Assembly: GCF_000190415.1 (NCBI RefSeq)
Contig: NZ_AEWF01000002.1
Coordinates: 310,001 to 374,000, forward strand
Source of the DNA: Candidatus Odyssella thessalonicensis L13
GTDB taxonomy: Bacteria > Pseudomonadota > Alphaproteobacteria > Paracaedibacterales > Paracaedibacteraceae
DNA length: 64,000 bases
Direction: 5' to 3'
This document shows, in pieces, positions 9,693 through 17,999 of this stretch; position 1 is the stretch's first letter; the number at the start of each line of letters is the position of its first letter. A program made the position numbers and the translations under genes. The notes beneath the pieces are model-generated. The model worked only from the letters and a program-made list of their open reading frames with translations, was not told where the DNA came from and did no database searches.

Positions 9693-11039
9693 ATGTCATC
9701 AGCTGTTGAGCAACTCGCTTCAGGTTTCAGCTTTTCAACATTTTCAAAAGCTGAAGATTTGAAAAAGCGCATCTATTTTACACTATTAGCACTGATCGTA
9801 TATCGATTTGGTACTTATATTCCTCTGCCCGGCGTTAACCCTCTTGTTATACAAGAATTTGCAGCTATGAATTCTGGCGGTATATTTGGCATTTTAGATA
9901 TGTTTTCAGGGGGCGCAATTAGTCGTATGACAGTGTTTGCTCTTAATATTATGCCTTACATTTCAGCCAGCATTATCGTGCAACTTATGACGTCCGTATC
10001 GCCGCATTTAGAAGCGTTAAAGAAGGAGGGTGAATCGGGCAGGAAAAAACTCAACCAATATACCCGCTATGGGACTGTCTTATTAGCATCTGTTCAAGCC
10101 TTTGGTATTGCAGTTGGATTGGAAAAGATGGTCGTCGGGACAAGTACGGCAGTATTGAATCCTGGCTTCTTTTTTAAATTTTCGACGATTGTAACCTTAA
10201 CTGGTGGTACTTTATTCATTATGTGGCTTGGGGAGCAGATTACAAGTCGGGGACTAGGTAATGGCACATCTTTAATTATCTATTCTGGTATCGTAGCTAA
10301 TTTACCCCAATCCTTTGCTAAAACGTTTATTTCTGCACGGACTGGGGCGATTTCAAATGGGATCCTTGTTCTTATTTTATTGATGGTTGCGGTTGTTATA
10401 GCTTATGTGGTCTTTATGGAAAAGGCACAGCGTCGTATTCTTATCCAATATCCCAAAAGGCAAGTGGCAGCTGACCGTCCAGCTCAAGCTCAAACGACAC
10501 ATTTACCCTTAAAATTAAACAGCTCAGGCGTTATCCCACCTATCTTTGCAAATTCTTTGTTGCTGTTTCCTGCTACTATTGCTGGTTTTTCTGGCTCAAT
10601 GAATCCTGATTCAATATTAGGTATGATTGCCACATATATGGCACATGGTAAGCCATTATATATGATATGTTCAACGGCCCTCATAATTTTCTTTGCTTTT
10701 TTCTACACGGCTCTTGTTTTTAATCCGACAGAAACTGCTGAGAATCTGAGGAAAATGGGAACATTTATTCCGGGGATTCGTCCTGGAAAAGCAACAGCGG
10801 ATTACATCGATTATGTGTTAACGCGTCTTACGGTGATTGGTTCTATTTATCTTGCTTCAATATGTTTATTGCCAGAATTAATCTTATCTAAGGTAGCTTT
10901 GCCATTTTATTTTGGTGGAACCAGTATTTTAATTGTGGTCAGCGTGACAATAGATACCATTAGTCAGATGCAATCCCATTTGGTGGCGCATCAGTATGAA
11001 GGCCTTATAAAGAAAGCCAAGCTTAAAGGTAAGCTATAA
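9693..11039 (+). CDS. secY: Protein translocase subunit SecY
   Basis: SecY is the channel subunit of the inner-membrane Sec translocon, used here by the many signal-peptide proteins of this window. The 448-residue length is typical and the sequence has about ten hydrophobic membrane segments. Family blocks include YRFGTYIPLPGVNP in the first segment region, LNIMPYISASIIVQLM, and the cytoplasmic QYPKRQVAADRPAQAQTTHLPLKLN loop. The stop TAA overlaps the adk ATG by one base, as in the classical secY-adk arrangement. Confidence 0.98.
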   Translation: MSSAVEQLASGFSFSTFSKAEDLKKRIYFTLLALIVYRFGTYIPLPGVNPLVIQEFAAMNSGGIFGILDMFSGGAISRMTVFALNIMPYISASIIVQLMTSVSPHLEALKKEGESGRKKLNQYTRYGTVLLASVQAFGIAVGLEKMVVGTSTAVLNPGFFFKFSTIVTLTGGTLFIMWLGEQITSRGLGNGTSLIIYSGIVANLPQSFAKTFISARTGAISNGILVLILLMVAVVIAYVVFMEKAQRRILIQYPKRQVAADRPAQAQTTHLPLKLNSSGVIPPIFANSLLLFPATIAGFSGSMNPDSILGMIATYMAHGKPLYMICSTALIIFFAFFYTALVFNPTETAENLRKMGTFIPGIRPGKATADYIDYVLTRLTVIGSIYLASICLLPELILSKVALPFYFGGTSILIVVSVTIDTISQMQSHLVAHQYEGLIKKAKLKGKL

Positions 11040-11698
11040 TGTTTCTCATTTTATTTGGAGCTCCTGGATCGGGTAAGGGTACACAATCTGATTTATTGAT
11101 GCAAACTGGCAAGTTTGTTCATATTTCTACGGGTGATCTCTTGCGCGCAGAGGTTAAGCAGGAAAGTAAGATTGGTTTACTGGTGCGAGATATCATGGCA
11201 CGGGGAGAATTTCCGAGTGATGATTTGATCATGGATCTGATTAATAAACAGATCGATACAAACTCTGATAAACAGATTATTTGTGATGGTTTTCCAAGGA
11301 CAATGAATCAAGTTCTTGCATTTGATACCTTACTTGGTGTAAAAAAGGAAAATATTGGATTAGTTGCAAATTTAAAAGTGAATCTCAACATGCTTGTTGA
11401 GCGGATCTCTGGGCGATATTCTTGTAAAGAATGTGGCGCAGTTTATCATGATAAAAACAAACGTCCTCTCATAGAGGGGATTTGTGATCGTTGTGGATCT
11501 AAAGAGTTTCTTCGGCGTCCCGATGATCAACCTGATGTTCTCGAGAGTAGAGTACAAGCTTATTTAGATCAAACTCAGGCGGTTTGTGAATATTATAGGC
11601 AAAAAGGTTTAGTAAAAGATCTTGATGCCTCAAAAGATCCTGTGTCAGTGAATAATGAGCTAAAAAGTTGTCTGATACAGGCCGGTTTTAAAATATAG
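11039..11698 (+). CDS. adk: Adenylate kinase
   Basis: Adenylate kinase catalyses AMP + ATP = 2 ADP in the cytoplasm. The P-loop GAPGSGKGT lies at residues 7-15 and the AMP-binding DGFPRTMNQ around residue 80. The LID is the long form with four cysteines (CKECGAVYH and CDRCGSKEF), so zinc-binding is likely; the four-Cys lid is known from several Gram-positive and some alphaproteobacterial enzymes. It has 219 residues. It is coupled to secY by a one-base overlap. Confidence 0.97.
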   Translation: MFLILFGAPGSGKGTQSDLLMQTGKFVHISTGDLLRAEVKQESKIGLLVRDIMARGEFPSDDLIMDLINKQIDTNSDKQIICDGFPRTMNQVLAFDTLLGVKKENIGLVANLKVNLNMLVERISGRYSCKECGAVYHDKNKRPLIEGICDRCGSKEFLRRPDDQPDVLESRVQAYLDQTQAVCEYYRQKGLVKDLDASKDPVSVNNELKSCLIQAGFKI

Positions 11699-11711
11699 GG
11701 AGAACTAAGCA

Positions 11712-12089
11712 GTGGCACGTATTGCTGGTGTAAATATACCATCTCAAAAGCGAGTTATTATCGCTCTTACATATATTTATGGTATTGGAAAAGTAAAGGC
11801 TAAAGAAATCGTAGCTAAGTTGGGCGTTGATGAATCAAAGCGTGTCAATGAGCTATCGGATCAAGAAGTTTTACGTATCCGTGAAATAATTGACAGTGAT
11901 TACCTTGTCGAAGGAGATCTTCGTCGGGAAATATCAATGAATATTAAAAGGCTTATGGACTTAGGATGCTATCGTGGTTTGCGCCATCGTAAGGGACTTC
12001 CCGTTCGTGGTCAACGTACGCATACGAATGCACGTACTCGTAAGGGTAAAGCAGTTCCAATTGCAGGTAAGAAAATTGCTAAAAAGTAA
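11712..12089 (+). CDS. rpsM: 30S ribosomal protein S13
   Basis: S13 bridges the 30S head to the 50S subunit. It has 125 residues with a GTG start. [26 protein letters not shown] opens the protein; the basic C-terminus has [28 protein letters not shown]. It starts the alpha block, 13 nt after adk. rpmJ (L36) is not found between secY and rpsM. Confidence 0.98.
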   Translation: MARIAGVNIPSQKRVIIALTYIYGIGKVKAKEIVAKLGVDESKRVNELSDQEVLRIREIIDSDYLVEGDLRREISMNIKRLMDLGCYRGLRHRKGLPVRGQRTHTNARTRKGKAVPIAGKKIAKK

Positions 12090-12103
12090 GTGGTGAATAG
12101 ATA

Positions 12104-12496
12104 ATGGCACAAAAGAATACATCCCGAGTTAAGCGTCGTGAAAAAAAGAATGTTATAAATGCGTGCGCGCATATTAATTCAACATTCAATAATACGATTA
12201 TAACAATTACTGATGAAAGAGGAAACGCGATTTCCTGGTCTACTGCTGGCGCAATGGGATTTAAAGGGTCTCGTAAATCCACACCTTTCGCAGCACAGAT
12301 TGCGGCTGATGATGCTGCTAAAAAGGCTGCAGAACATGGTGTTAAAAACATTTCTGTTTTTGTAAAAGGGCCAGGATCCGGACGGGAAACTGCCATTCGT
12401 GCATTGCAATCGGCAGGGTTTGTCGTGACCTCAATTAAGGATGTTACGCCAATTCCGCATAACGGCTGTCGTGCGCCTAAGCGTCGTCGCGTATAA
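12104..12496 (+). CDS. rpsK: 30S ribosomal protein S11
   Basis: S11 forms part of the 30S platform. It has 130 residues. The central [48 protein letters not shown] and the terminal [18 protein letters not shown] are diagnostic. It is 14 nt after rpsM and 33 nt before rpoA. Confidence 0.98.
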   Translation: MAQKNTSRVKRREKKNVINACAHINSTFNNTIITITDERGNAISWSTAGAMGFKGSRKSTPFAAQIAADDAAKKAAEHGVKNISVFVKGPGSGRETAIRALQSAGFVVTSIKDVTPIPHNGCRAPKRRRV

Positions 12497-12529
12497 CTGT
12501 TTGTCAATTAGATTTAGTGGGGAATTCCA

Positions 12530-13549
12530 GTGCTTCAAAACAATTGGGAAGCGTTAATTAAGCCAAATAAGTTAGACGTAAGGTACGGAACTCCCGACTT
12601 ACGTCATGCTGATATTATTGTTGAGCCTCTTGAAAGAGGGTATGGTTTAACACTCGGGAACGCGCTGCGGCGCATCCTTCTGTCTTCATTACAAGGAGCT
12701 GCTTTCACATCTGTTAAAATAGAGGGTGTTCTTCACGAGTTCTCTACAATACCGGGCGTAATGGAAGACGTAACTGACATCATATTAAATCTCAAGACTG
12801 TAGGTGTCCGCAGCCAGGTTGAGGGAGTAAAGCGCGTCAAGCTTGTTGCCAGTGGAAAAGGTCCTGTTTATGCAAGACAAATTGAATGTCCTGCTGGGAT
12901 CGAAATCTTGGATGAAGATATTATCATTTGCCATTTAGACGAAGGTGCAAAGCTTTCTATGGAAATGACAGTGGAATCAGGAAAGGGATACATTCCTGCC
13001 AACAGCACCTCTCATGAGGATAAACCGATCGGCTTAATTCCTATCGACGCCATATTTAGTCCTGTAAAGCGCGTAAGCTATAAGATTGAGCAAACACGTG
13101 TGGGACAAAGAACTGACTTTGATAAGCTTATTATGAGTATTAGCACTGATGGATCGCTAAAACCAGACGATGCAGTTGCTTTAGCCGCCCGGATTATGCA
13201 GGATCAGCTATATAGCTTTATTAACTTTGATGAGCCTAAGACTATTGATAAGAAAGAAAGTAAGATTGAATTACCGTTTAATCCAAATCTCTTAAGAAAA
13301 GTTGATGAGCTGGAATTATCAGTTCGCTCTGCAAATTGTTTAAAGAATGAGAATATCATTTACATTGGTGATCTGGTTCAAAAGTCAGAGCATGAAATGC
13401 TTCGCACTCCAAACTTCGGACGCAAATCCTTAAATGAAATACGTGAAGTTCTGGAGACTATGGGACTAACCTTAGGAATGATTATACCTAATTGGCCACC
13501 AGAGAACATCGAAGAGTTAACAAAGAAATTAGAAGATCCTTTTAATTAA
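12530..13549 (+). CDS. rpoA: DNA-directed RNA polymerase subunit alpha
   Basis: The alpha dimer scaffolds RNA polymerase assembly, and its C-terminal domain contacts UP elements and activators. It has 339 residues with a GTG start preceded by GTGGGGA. The N-terminal domain shows [25 protein letters not shown] around residues 30-55. The C-terminal domain, after a short linker near residue 240, contains [23 protein letters not shown]. It lies between rpsK and rplQ as usual. Confidence 0.98.
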   Translation: MLQNNWEALIKPNKLDVRYGTPDLRHADIIVEPLERGYGLTLGNALRRILLSSLQGAAFTSVKIEGVLHEFSTIPGVMEDVTDIILNLKTVGVRSQVEGVKRVKLVASGKGPVYARQIECPAGIEILDEDIIICHLDEGAKLSMEMTVESGKGYIPANSTSHEDKPIGLIPIDAIFSPVKRVSYKIEQTRVGQRTDFDKLIMSISTDGSLKPDDAVALAARIMQDQLYSFINFDEPKTIDKKESKIELPFNPNLLRKVDELELSVRSANCLKNENIIYIGDLVQKSEHEMLRTPNFGRKSLNEIREVLETMGLTLGMIIPNWPPENIEELTKKLEDPFN

Positions 13550-13567
13550 GAATTTTGGAGAAAAACA

Positions 13568-13924
13568 ATGAGACACGGTATAAGTGGCCGCAAATTTAAT
13601 AGAACCAGTTCCCATAGAAAAGCAATGTTTGCTAATCTTTGCCAGGCCTTAATTGAACGTGAACAAATCGTCACAACATTGCCCAAAGCTAAAGACTTGC
13701 GCCCTGTTATAGAAAAGCTTATTACAATTGCTAAGAAAGGTGACCTTCATTCGCGTCGTCTTCTTTCATCGCGTCTGCGTAGTGACAGCCATGCAGCAAA
13801 ATTGGCTAATGTTTTGGCTGGTCGTTTTGCTAACCGCCAAGGCGGTTATACCCGGATTATGAAGCATGGATTCCGTTATGGCGATAATGCTCCTATGGCA
13901 GTCATTGAATTCGTTGATCGCTAA
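13568..13924 (+). CDS. rplQ: 50S ribosomal protein L17
   Basis: L17 is a 50S protein near the exit tunnel. It has 118 residues. The start [24 protein letters not shown] and the [23 protein letters not shown] segment are diagnostic. It is the last gene of the superoperon; a strong intrinsic terminator begins 29 nt after its stop. Confidence 0.98.
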   Translation: MRHGISGRKFNRTSSHRKAMFANLCQALIEREQIVTTLPKAKDLRPVIEKLITIAKKGDLHSRRLLSSRLRSDSHAAKLANVLAGRFANRQGGYTRIMKHGFRYGDNAPMAVIEFVDR

Positions 13925-13952
13925 GCATAGGCTTTTATTGTATAGTTAGAGA

Positions 13953-13984
13953 AGGGGAGTGTTAAACTCCCCTCATTTATTTTT
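13953..13984 (+). terminator. Intrinsic terminator of the ribosomal superoperon
   Basis: AGGGGAGT (13953-13960) pairs perfectly with ACTCCCCT (13966-13973) around a 5-nt loop and is followed by CATTTATTTTT. It is a textbook rho-independent terminator that ends transcription after rplQ. Confidence 0.9.
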
Positions 13985-14392
13985 AGATACCTTTACCGTG
14001 TTCGCTTTTTGAAACATGAATGAAGAATCCTAATTCAGGTCTTAGCTAGCCGCTTCTCTCTCTCAAGATTTTCTTATTTCTGATATAACTCATAGATATT
14101 TTGCAAAGTAGCCTCTTTCAAGTGCTCTCTTTTTTGCCTTCTGGCAGAAGAAATTACGAGCCCCCTAGAATGCTCTATCCACCTAAAAGGAACGCTCCTG
14201 ACTTTTTAAAAGGGCCATAAATAGTTAAATCTTAGAATTAATAGGCTTGAGGGCGAGGAGAGGGGGTCATGTAGGGGAATATGCTACTTATAAAAGGCTA
14301 AATTTCTATTTGGCTCGCATTGTTAAGTTTTAAATATAGAAAATAGCTTAATATATTATTGGAGCCTTTGAAAGTTGTAATACGATGCAGCC
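13985..14392. other. Gene-free stretch
   Basis: No convincing reading frame was seen on either strand. The 15-mer TTCGCTTTTTGAAAC at about 14001 recurs near 24409 in the gap after the PHB depolymerase gene. A pyrimidine-rich CGCTTCTCTC string near 14051 resembles the end of the 75-bp repeat at 62.5 kb. These may be traces of dispersed repeats. Confidence 0.4.
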
Positions 14393-14428
14393 TATCCTAC
14401 CCTTTTATTAAAGATTAAGGGTAGGATA
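14393..14428 (-). terminator. Perfect 12-bp inverted repeat downstream of a small secreted gene
   Basis: TATCCTACCCTT (14393-14404) pairs perfectly with AAGGGTAGGATA (14417-14428), with a 12-nt loop. It starts 6 nt beyond the stop of the minus-strand gene at 14435. No T-run follows on the minus strand, so it may be an mRNA 3'-end stabiliser rather than a strict intrinsic terminator. Confidence 0.55.
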
Positions 14429-14434
14429 AATATT

Positions 14435-14767
14435 TTATTCTTTATAAATTCCTGCGCGCTTAAGAGCTGCGATAAATTCCTCGCGGGTAGAATTTGTATA
14501 CAACTCCAGAGTATTGGGAAAAACAAATCCATTTATGGAACTACCTTTACTAGAATGCAGCTCTTTACCTACAGTTAGAAAGCCAAATTTAATTGCTGTG
14601 GGTGTATGAGTGATATTTCCTAATGGGGTAATGGTCGGAAATGATTCTGTCCAATTGCCTTTGAATTCTACCACTTCTGATTTTTCTATCGGCTCGAGGG
14701 CAAAGCTGTGAGGTGATAAAAGTAAGCCTGAGAAACATAACGCTATGGTAAGGTTCATAAAATTCAT
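14435..14767 (-). CDS. Small exported protein of unknown function
   Basis: The product has 110 residues. A clear signal peptide covers the first ~23 residues (hydrophobic core IALCFSGLLL, cleavage likely after SFA). The mature part of about 85 residues has no recognised domain; it contains a KFGFLTVGKELHSSKGSS segment and is mostly polar. The ribosome-binding site AAGGA lies about 7 nt before the ATG. It stands alone between the superoperon terminator and an F-box gene on the other strand. The export prediction is fairly sure; the function is unknown. Confidence 0.75.
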   Translation of the reverse strand: MNFMNLTIALCFSGLLLSPHSFALEPIEKSEVVEFKGNWTESFPTITPLGNITHTPTAIKFGFLTVGKELHSSKGSSINGFVFPNTLELYTNSTREEFIAALKRAGIYKE

Positions 14768-14971
14768 AAAAGTATCCTTTTCATGTTATACTAAACTTTT
14801 GATATAGGAAGAAATGTGTTCCAATTTCTCCCAATAAGATACTTTGACGTAAAATTATTGTTTAATAAAGTTAAAATTTTATGTAAATTGTTATGACTGA
14901 TTATGGTAGGGCTTGACGGCCCTCCTGGGATGCTTTTTATTTACTGACAATCAATATACTGAGAAATTTTT

Positions 14972-15823
14972 ATGGTGCTGAATAAATTTATTAATACCTC
15001 TGTACTGCTTATGTTTGTTAATGTTAGCTTGATAAACGCAGCAGAATATCCTGTGGCTTTAAGTGAGCTATATTGGCAAGCCCCAATTCATACTTGTGAC
15101 GTTGCCCCTTCAGATAACGAGCAACTGGCTCGTCCAGAGCTCCTTGACTTGCCTGATGAAGTTTTACTGCATATAATCTCATGGCTGCCTACCCCTGAAC
15201 ATATGCAGCTCTTTGGGACGTGCAGGAGGTTATATTTCTTAAGTTATGATTCCTATGGACTTATTAATCATCTGAAAACTGAGATGCTTCTATTGGATCC
15301 CATTAGAAAGAGGTCTTTAGAAGTAGCAGAACAATTTAATCAATTGTGGAAGACAGCTTCTTATGCCACTACAGAAACATCCGATATAAAGGACCTCAAA
15401 GCTTTTATAGGAAGCCATAAACCTTATATTGATATCCTATATAAAGTTGTGGAATATCATTTTCAAAGTTTAAAAGGACAGCGGCCTTTACGGTTAAGTA
15501 GTAATGAGAAAATTGTAAGTGGTAATGACAAAATTGATTCACCAAATCAAGTGCAGAAGCTCAATGATTCTTTTCCTTCTTTTCAAGAAGAAACCAGCAC
15601 TATCCAGAAAATTATTCACTTATACCAAAGTTATAATCAGTTAAGTTCTGGAGAAACTGATCCTTATCTGAAACAGTACTTAGAGTACGTCAAGTCATTC
15701 ATTCCAGCGTTTAATAAAGATAAGATAGCAGAGATTAAAGCAGGGCTCAAAGAGCGTCAACGGGGACGTGACCTCTATTTTGAAGCTGTAAAAGCTGATA
15801 TAGTTGTTATGGGCGTAAGGTAA
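14972..15823 (+). CDS. Exported F-box-like protein
   Basis: The product has 283 residues. Residues 1-23 look like a Sec signal peptide (core VLLMFVNVSLINA, cleavage near AAE). At residues 58-98 lies LDLPDEVLLHIISWLPTPEH followed by QLFGTCRRLYFLS, which matches the F-box pattern: LP-E-L, I--L, then C--W/L. F-boxes bind Skp1 in eukaryotic SCF ubiquitin ligases, and bacteria with eukaryotic hosts use them to redirect ubiquitylation. The rest is helical and polar with no further recognised domain. The function as a host-directed effector is inferred. A pure coincidence of motif is possible but unlikely, since a second F-box protein lies at 24.6 kb. Confidence 0.8.
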   Translation: MVLNKFINTSVLLMFVNVSLINAAEYPVALSELYWQAPIHTCDVAPSDNEQLARPELLDLPDEVLLHIISWLPTPEHMQLFGTCRRLYFLSYDSYGLINHLKTEMLLLDPIRKRSLEVAEQFNQLWKTASYATTETSDIKDLKAFIGSHKPYIDILYKVVEYHFQSLKGQRPLRLSSNEKIVSGNDKIDSPNQVQKLNDSFPSFQEETSTIQKIIHLYQSYNQLSSGETDPYLKQYLEYVKSFIPAFNKDKIAEIKAGLKERQRGRDLYFEAVKADIVVMGVR

Positions 15824-16071
15824 AGCCTAGGCGAGGAAAGCCACCAAGAAATCTAAAGGGAGCTTTATTTCCTTTCTGCTCCAAGAGCATAGCTGCACTT
15901 CACAATTGATCGCAAAGAATATTATGCCCGCTGCTTAGATCTCTAATCCCTCTCAAAGCATGTAGACATGGCTGCTCCAAATACGGCTAAGGGTAATTTA
16001 CCCTTAGCATACTCTCACAGAACCCTATCCGACACCTAGCTGCCCTCTTTAACGAAAGCAGAAGAGGTACT

Positions 16072-16602
16072 TTAAGAGAATTTATATATAAAGATATGGT
16101 CTTTATGAGGTGGCGGCGTCTTGCCTAAATACAGAGAGAATCCTAGAAAATCCCGACTATAATAAGTTTCCTCATCGACAGGTTGGCCCGCCTCATTAGT
16201 CATAGTAATACCAGGAACTACGTAGGTGCTACTCAATTCATCTTCATGGACTGCAGAATTGTATCCGGTATATACAAAAGAGTTCCAGCCATAAGAAGAA
16301 CTCCAGACCTCAGGACCATACTCAGCCATTGCAAGGGTCTTACCCATAGTATAGAAGAGCCAATCATTTCCTGCATGCGTTCTTTTCAAACTTTTCTCAA
16401 ACTTTGAGGTAAGGTTTGTGAAATGGCTTAAAAGTTGCTGCTTAAACTCTTCAGGCTGGTCTTTGAGAGATTGTAAAGATGTGGGCAGAAGCTCAAGGTA
16501 ATAATGAGGATCTAAAAAGTATTGTGTCGACGCATTAAGCCCCTTTTCCATAATTTGAGGATTATGGATCTGGGAGAGAAGAAAAGGGATACTCTTTGGC
16601 AC
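16072..16602 (-). pseudogene. C-terminal reading frame of a frameshifted exported protein
   Basis: This frame (from GTG 16602, PKSIPFLLSQIHNPQIMEKG onward, about 176 aa) continues the protein begun at 17729. The upstream frame runs out at 16512 through an unlikely basic tail. The frames join if the six-base run 16623-16628 (T6 on the coding strand) had seven bases: the sequence then reads LTSFFSFYFIHEVPKSIP without interruption. No ribosome-binding site precedes GTG 16602. The C-terminal part has a GLNASTQYFLDPHYYLELLP segment and no recognised domain. It could be real decay, a sequencing error or slippage. Confidence 0.65.
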
Positions 16603-17729
16603 TTCATGGATGAAATAAAAGGAAAAAATGAGGTTAAGCGTTTGATCTCATCACTTTCTTCACTTTGTAAACAGTCTCGTGTTATAGCTTGCAATTGGTT
16701 TACTGTTGCAAAGAATAGCTTTCTCATGGATGCTGTTTCTTTCCAAATATATTCAATCGCCTCTGTTCTCTTCCGTTGTTTGAGGTTAGGGGCATCAGAT
16801 AAGGACCACACAAAAATGCCTAAATGTTGCTGATCGTGGGTAAAAAACGTTGAAGGTGTCATGTAGGCCCCATCTGCATAAGTGGGCCTTAAATTAAAAC
16901 CGACCGGCCAAAAGTTACTAGCGTTGGGGGTAGGTATGGTATAAACGAGATCTGTATCAGAAAGAGAAAAAGGATAGGGGAGCATGATAATATCAGGAAA
17001 TAACTCGCGGCATAAAGCGAGGGGAGATAAAATCTGTCGAATTAGATGCGATCCTTTTTCCTGACAAGCCTGTTTATAGTTTTTATGGGTTCTCCATGCT
17101 TCTTCAAGTTGAGTTACTTTATAAATATCAAAGCCATCATTAAAGCCAACCTTACCAGATCGTTCCTGAGACGATAGTAAAATTGTTAAGCGATCTGTAA
17201 ACAGGGTAAACCATAAGTAAGAGGTTTTTTTCTTCTCGGCCCGGTGCTGAATTTCATCGATCAACGCCGGAATTTCTGCCAATTGACTTTCTGCTTTCAG
17301 ACCTTCTAGGGTAATCTTTAAATAAGTCGCTGCAAGTATCGCCCACTCATTTAAAGGCGTACGATAAGTTATTTGATCATCCCTCTTTAAAGCTTTGGCA
17401 AAGTCCATAAATATCTCAAGCGGATTATAATCCTGGGGGATCGCTAAATAGGGTAGATCAGGATCCTGCTGATGACAGTGATTGACAAGAGCAGCTTCTA
17501 AAACCTCAAGTACCTTATTCATTTCTTTTGAGCTTTCAGGGGCGCTCGGCGCTAGGTTGCTGATTAGAGCGTCAATGTTGCTCCTGAAATCAGCAGCTTG
17601 CCTGCCTACAAGGTCATCTGTATGGCAGATTAATTCTGAAGGAGCACAGTGGGGGGCTTCACAAGCATAGCTGGGGGCTGTAAAGAGGAAGTTAGTAATC
17701 AATAAAGATAAGCTTGTTAATTTTGCCAT
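16512..17729 (-). CDS. Exported protein of unknown function, N-terminal part of a frameshifted gene
   Basis: The start ATG 17729 has a good AAGGAG site. Residues 1-22 form a signal peptide (core SLLITNFLFTAPSYA). The next ~360 residues look like a genuine helical protein with paired cysteines near the mature N-terminus (CEAPHCAPSELIC). The last ~35 residues, from about FFPFISSM, are out of frame with the real continuation at 16072-16602. The intact gene would encode about 550 aa. I recognise no domain. It lies in the 14-27 kb island of exported proteins. Confidence 0.7.
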   Translation of the reverse strand: MAKLTSLSLLITNFLFTAPSYACEAPHCAPSELICHTDDLVGRQAADFRSNIDALISNLAPSAPESSKEMNKVLEVLEAALVNHCHQQDPDLPYLAIPQDYNPLEIFMDFAKALKRDDQITYRTPLNEWAILAATYLKITLEGLKAESQLAEIPALIDEIQHRAEKKKTSYLWFTLFTDRLTILLSSQERSGKVGFNDGFDIYKVTQLEEAWRTHKNYKQACQEKGSHLIRQILSPLALCRELFPDIIMLPYPFSLSDTDLVYTIPTPNASNFWPVGFNLRPTYADGAYMTPSTFFTHDQQHLGIFVWSLSDAPNLKQRKRTEAIEYIWKETASMRKLFFATVNQLQAITRDCLQSEESDEIKRLTSFFPFISSMKCQRVSLFFSPRSIILKLWKRGLMRRHNTF

Positions 17730-17999
17730 TATTAGTTCTCCTTAATAAATGCTTCATTTTTATATAAGAACTTTGAAAATTTTTCCAAGGAATTATTGGG
17801 CGCTTTAAGGCTAAACAGCGCAGGTAGTCTCTCCTAAAAGCTTCAGAAAGTGGGGCTTATAACTGCTATATAGAGAAGCTTAAAAGATCTTTATCAGGGG
17901 TGTCGCTTTTAAGGTTAGTTTAATTTTAATCAAATGCGTTTAGTAAGTGTTTACTTCTCTATGTGAAAAATAAAATTAGAGGAATTATTAAAGTAAACC

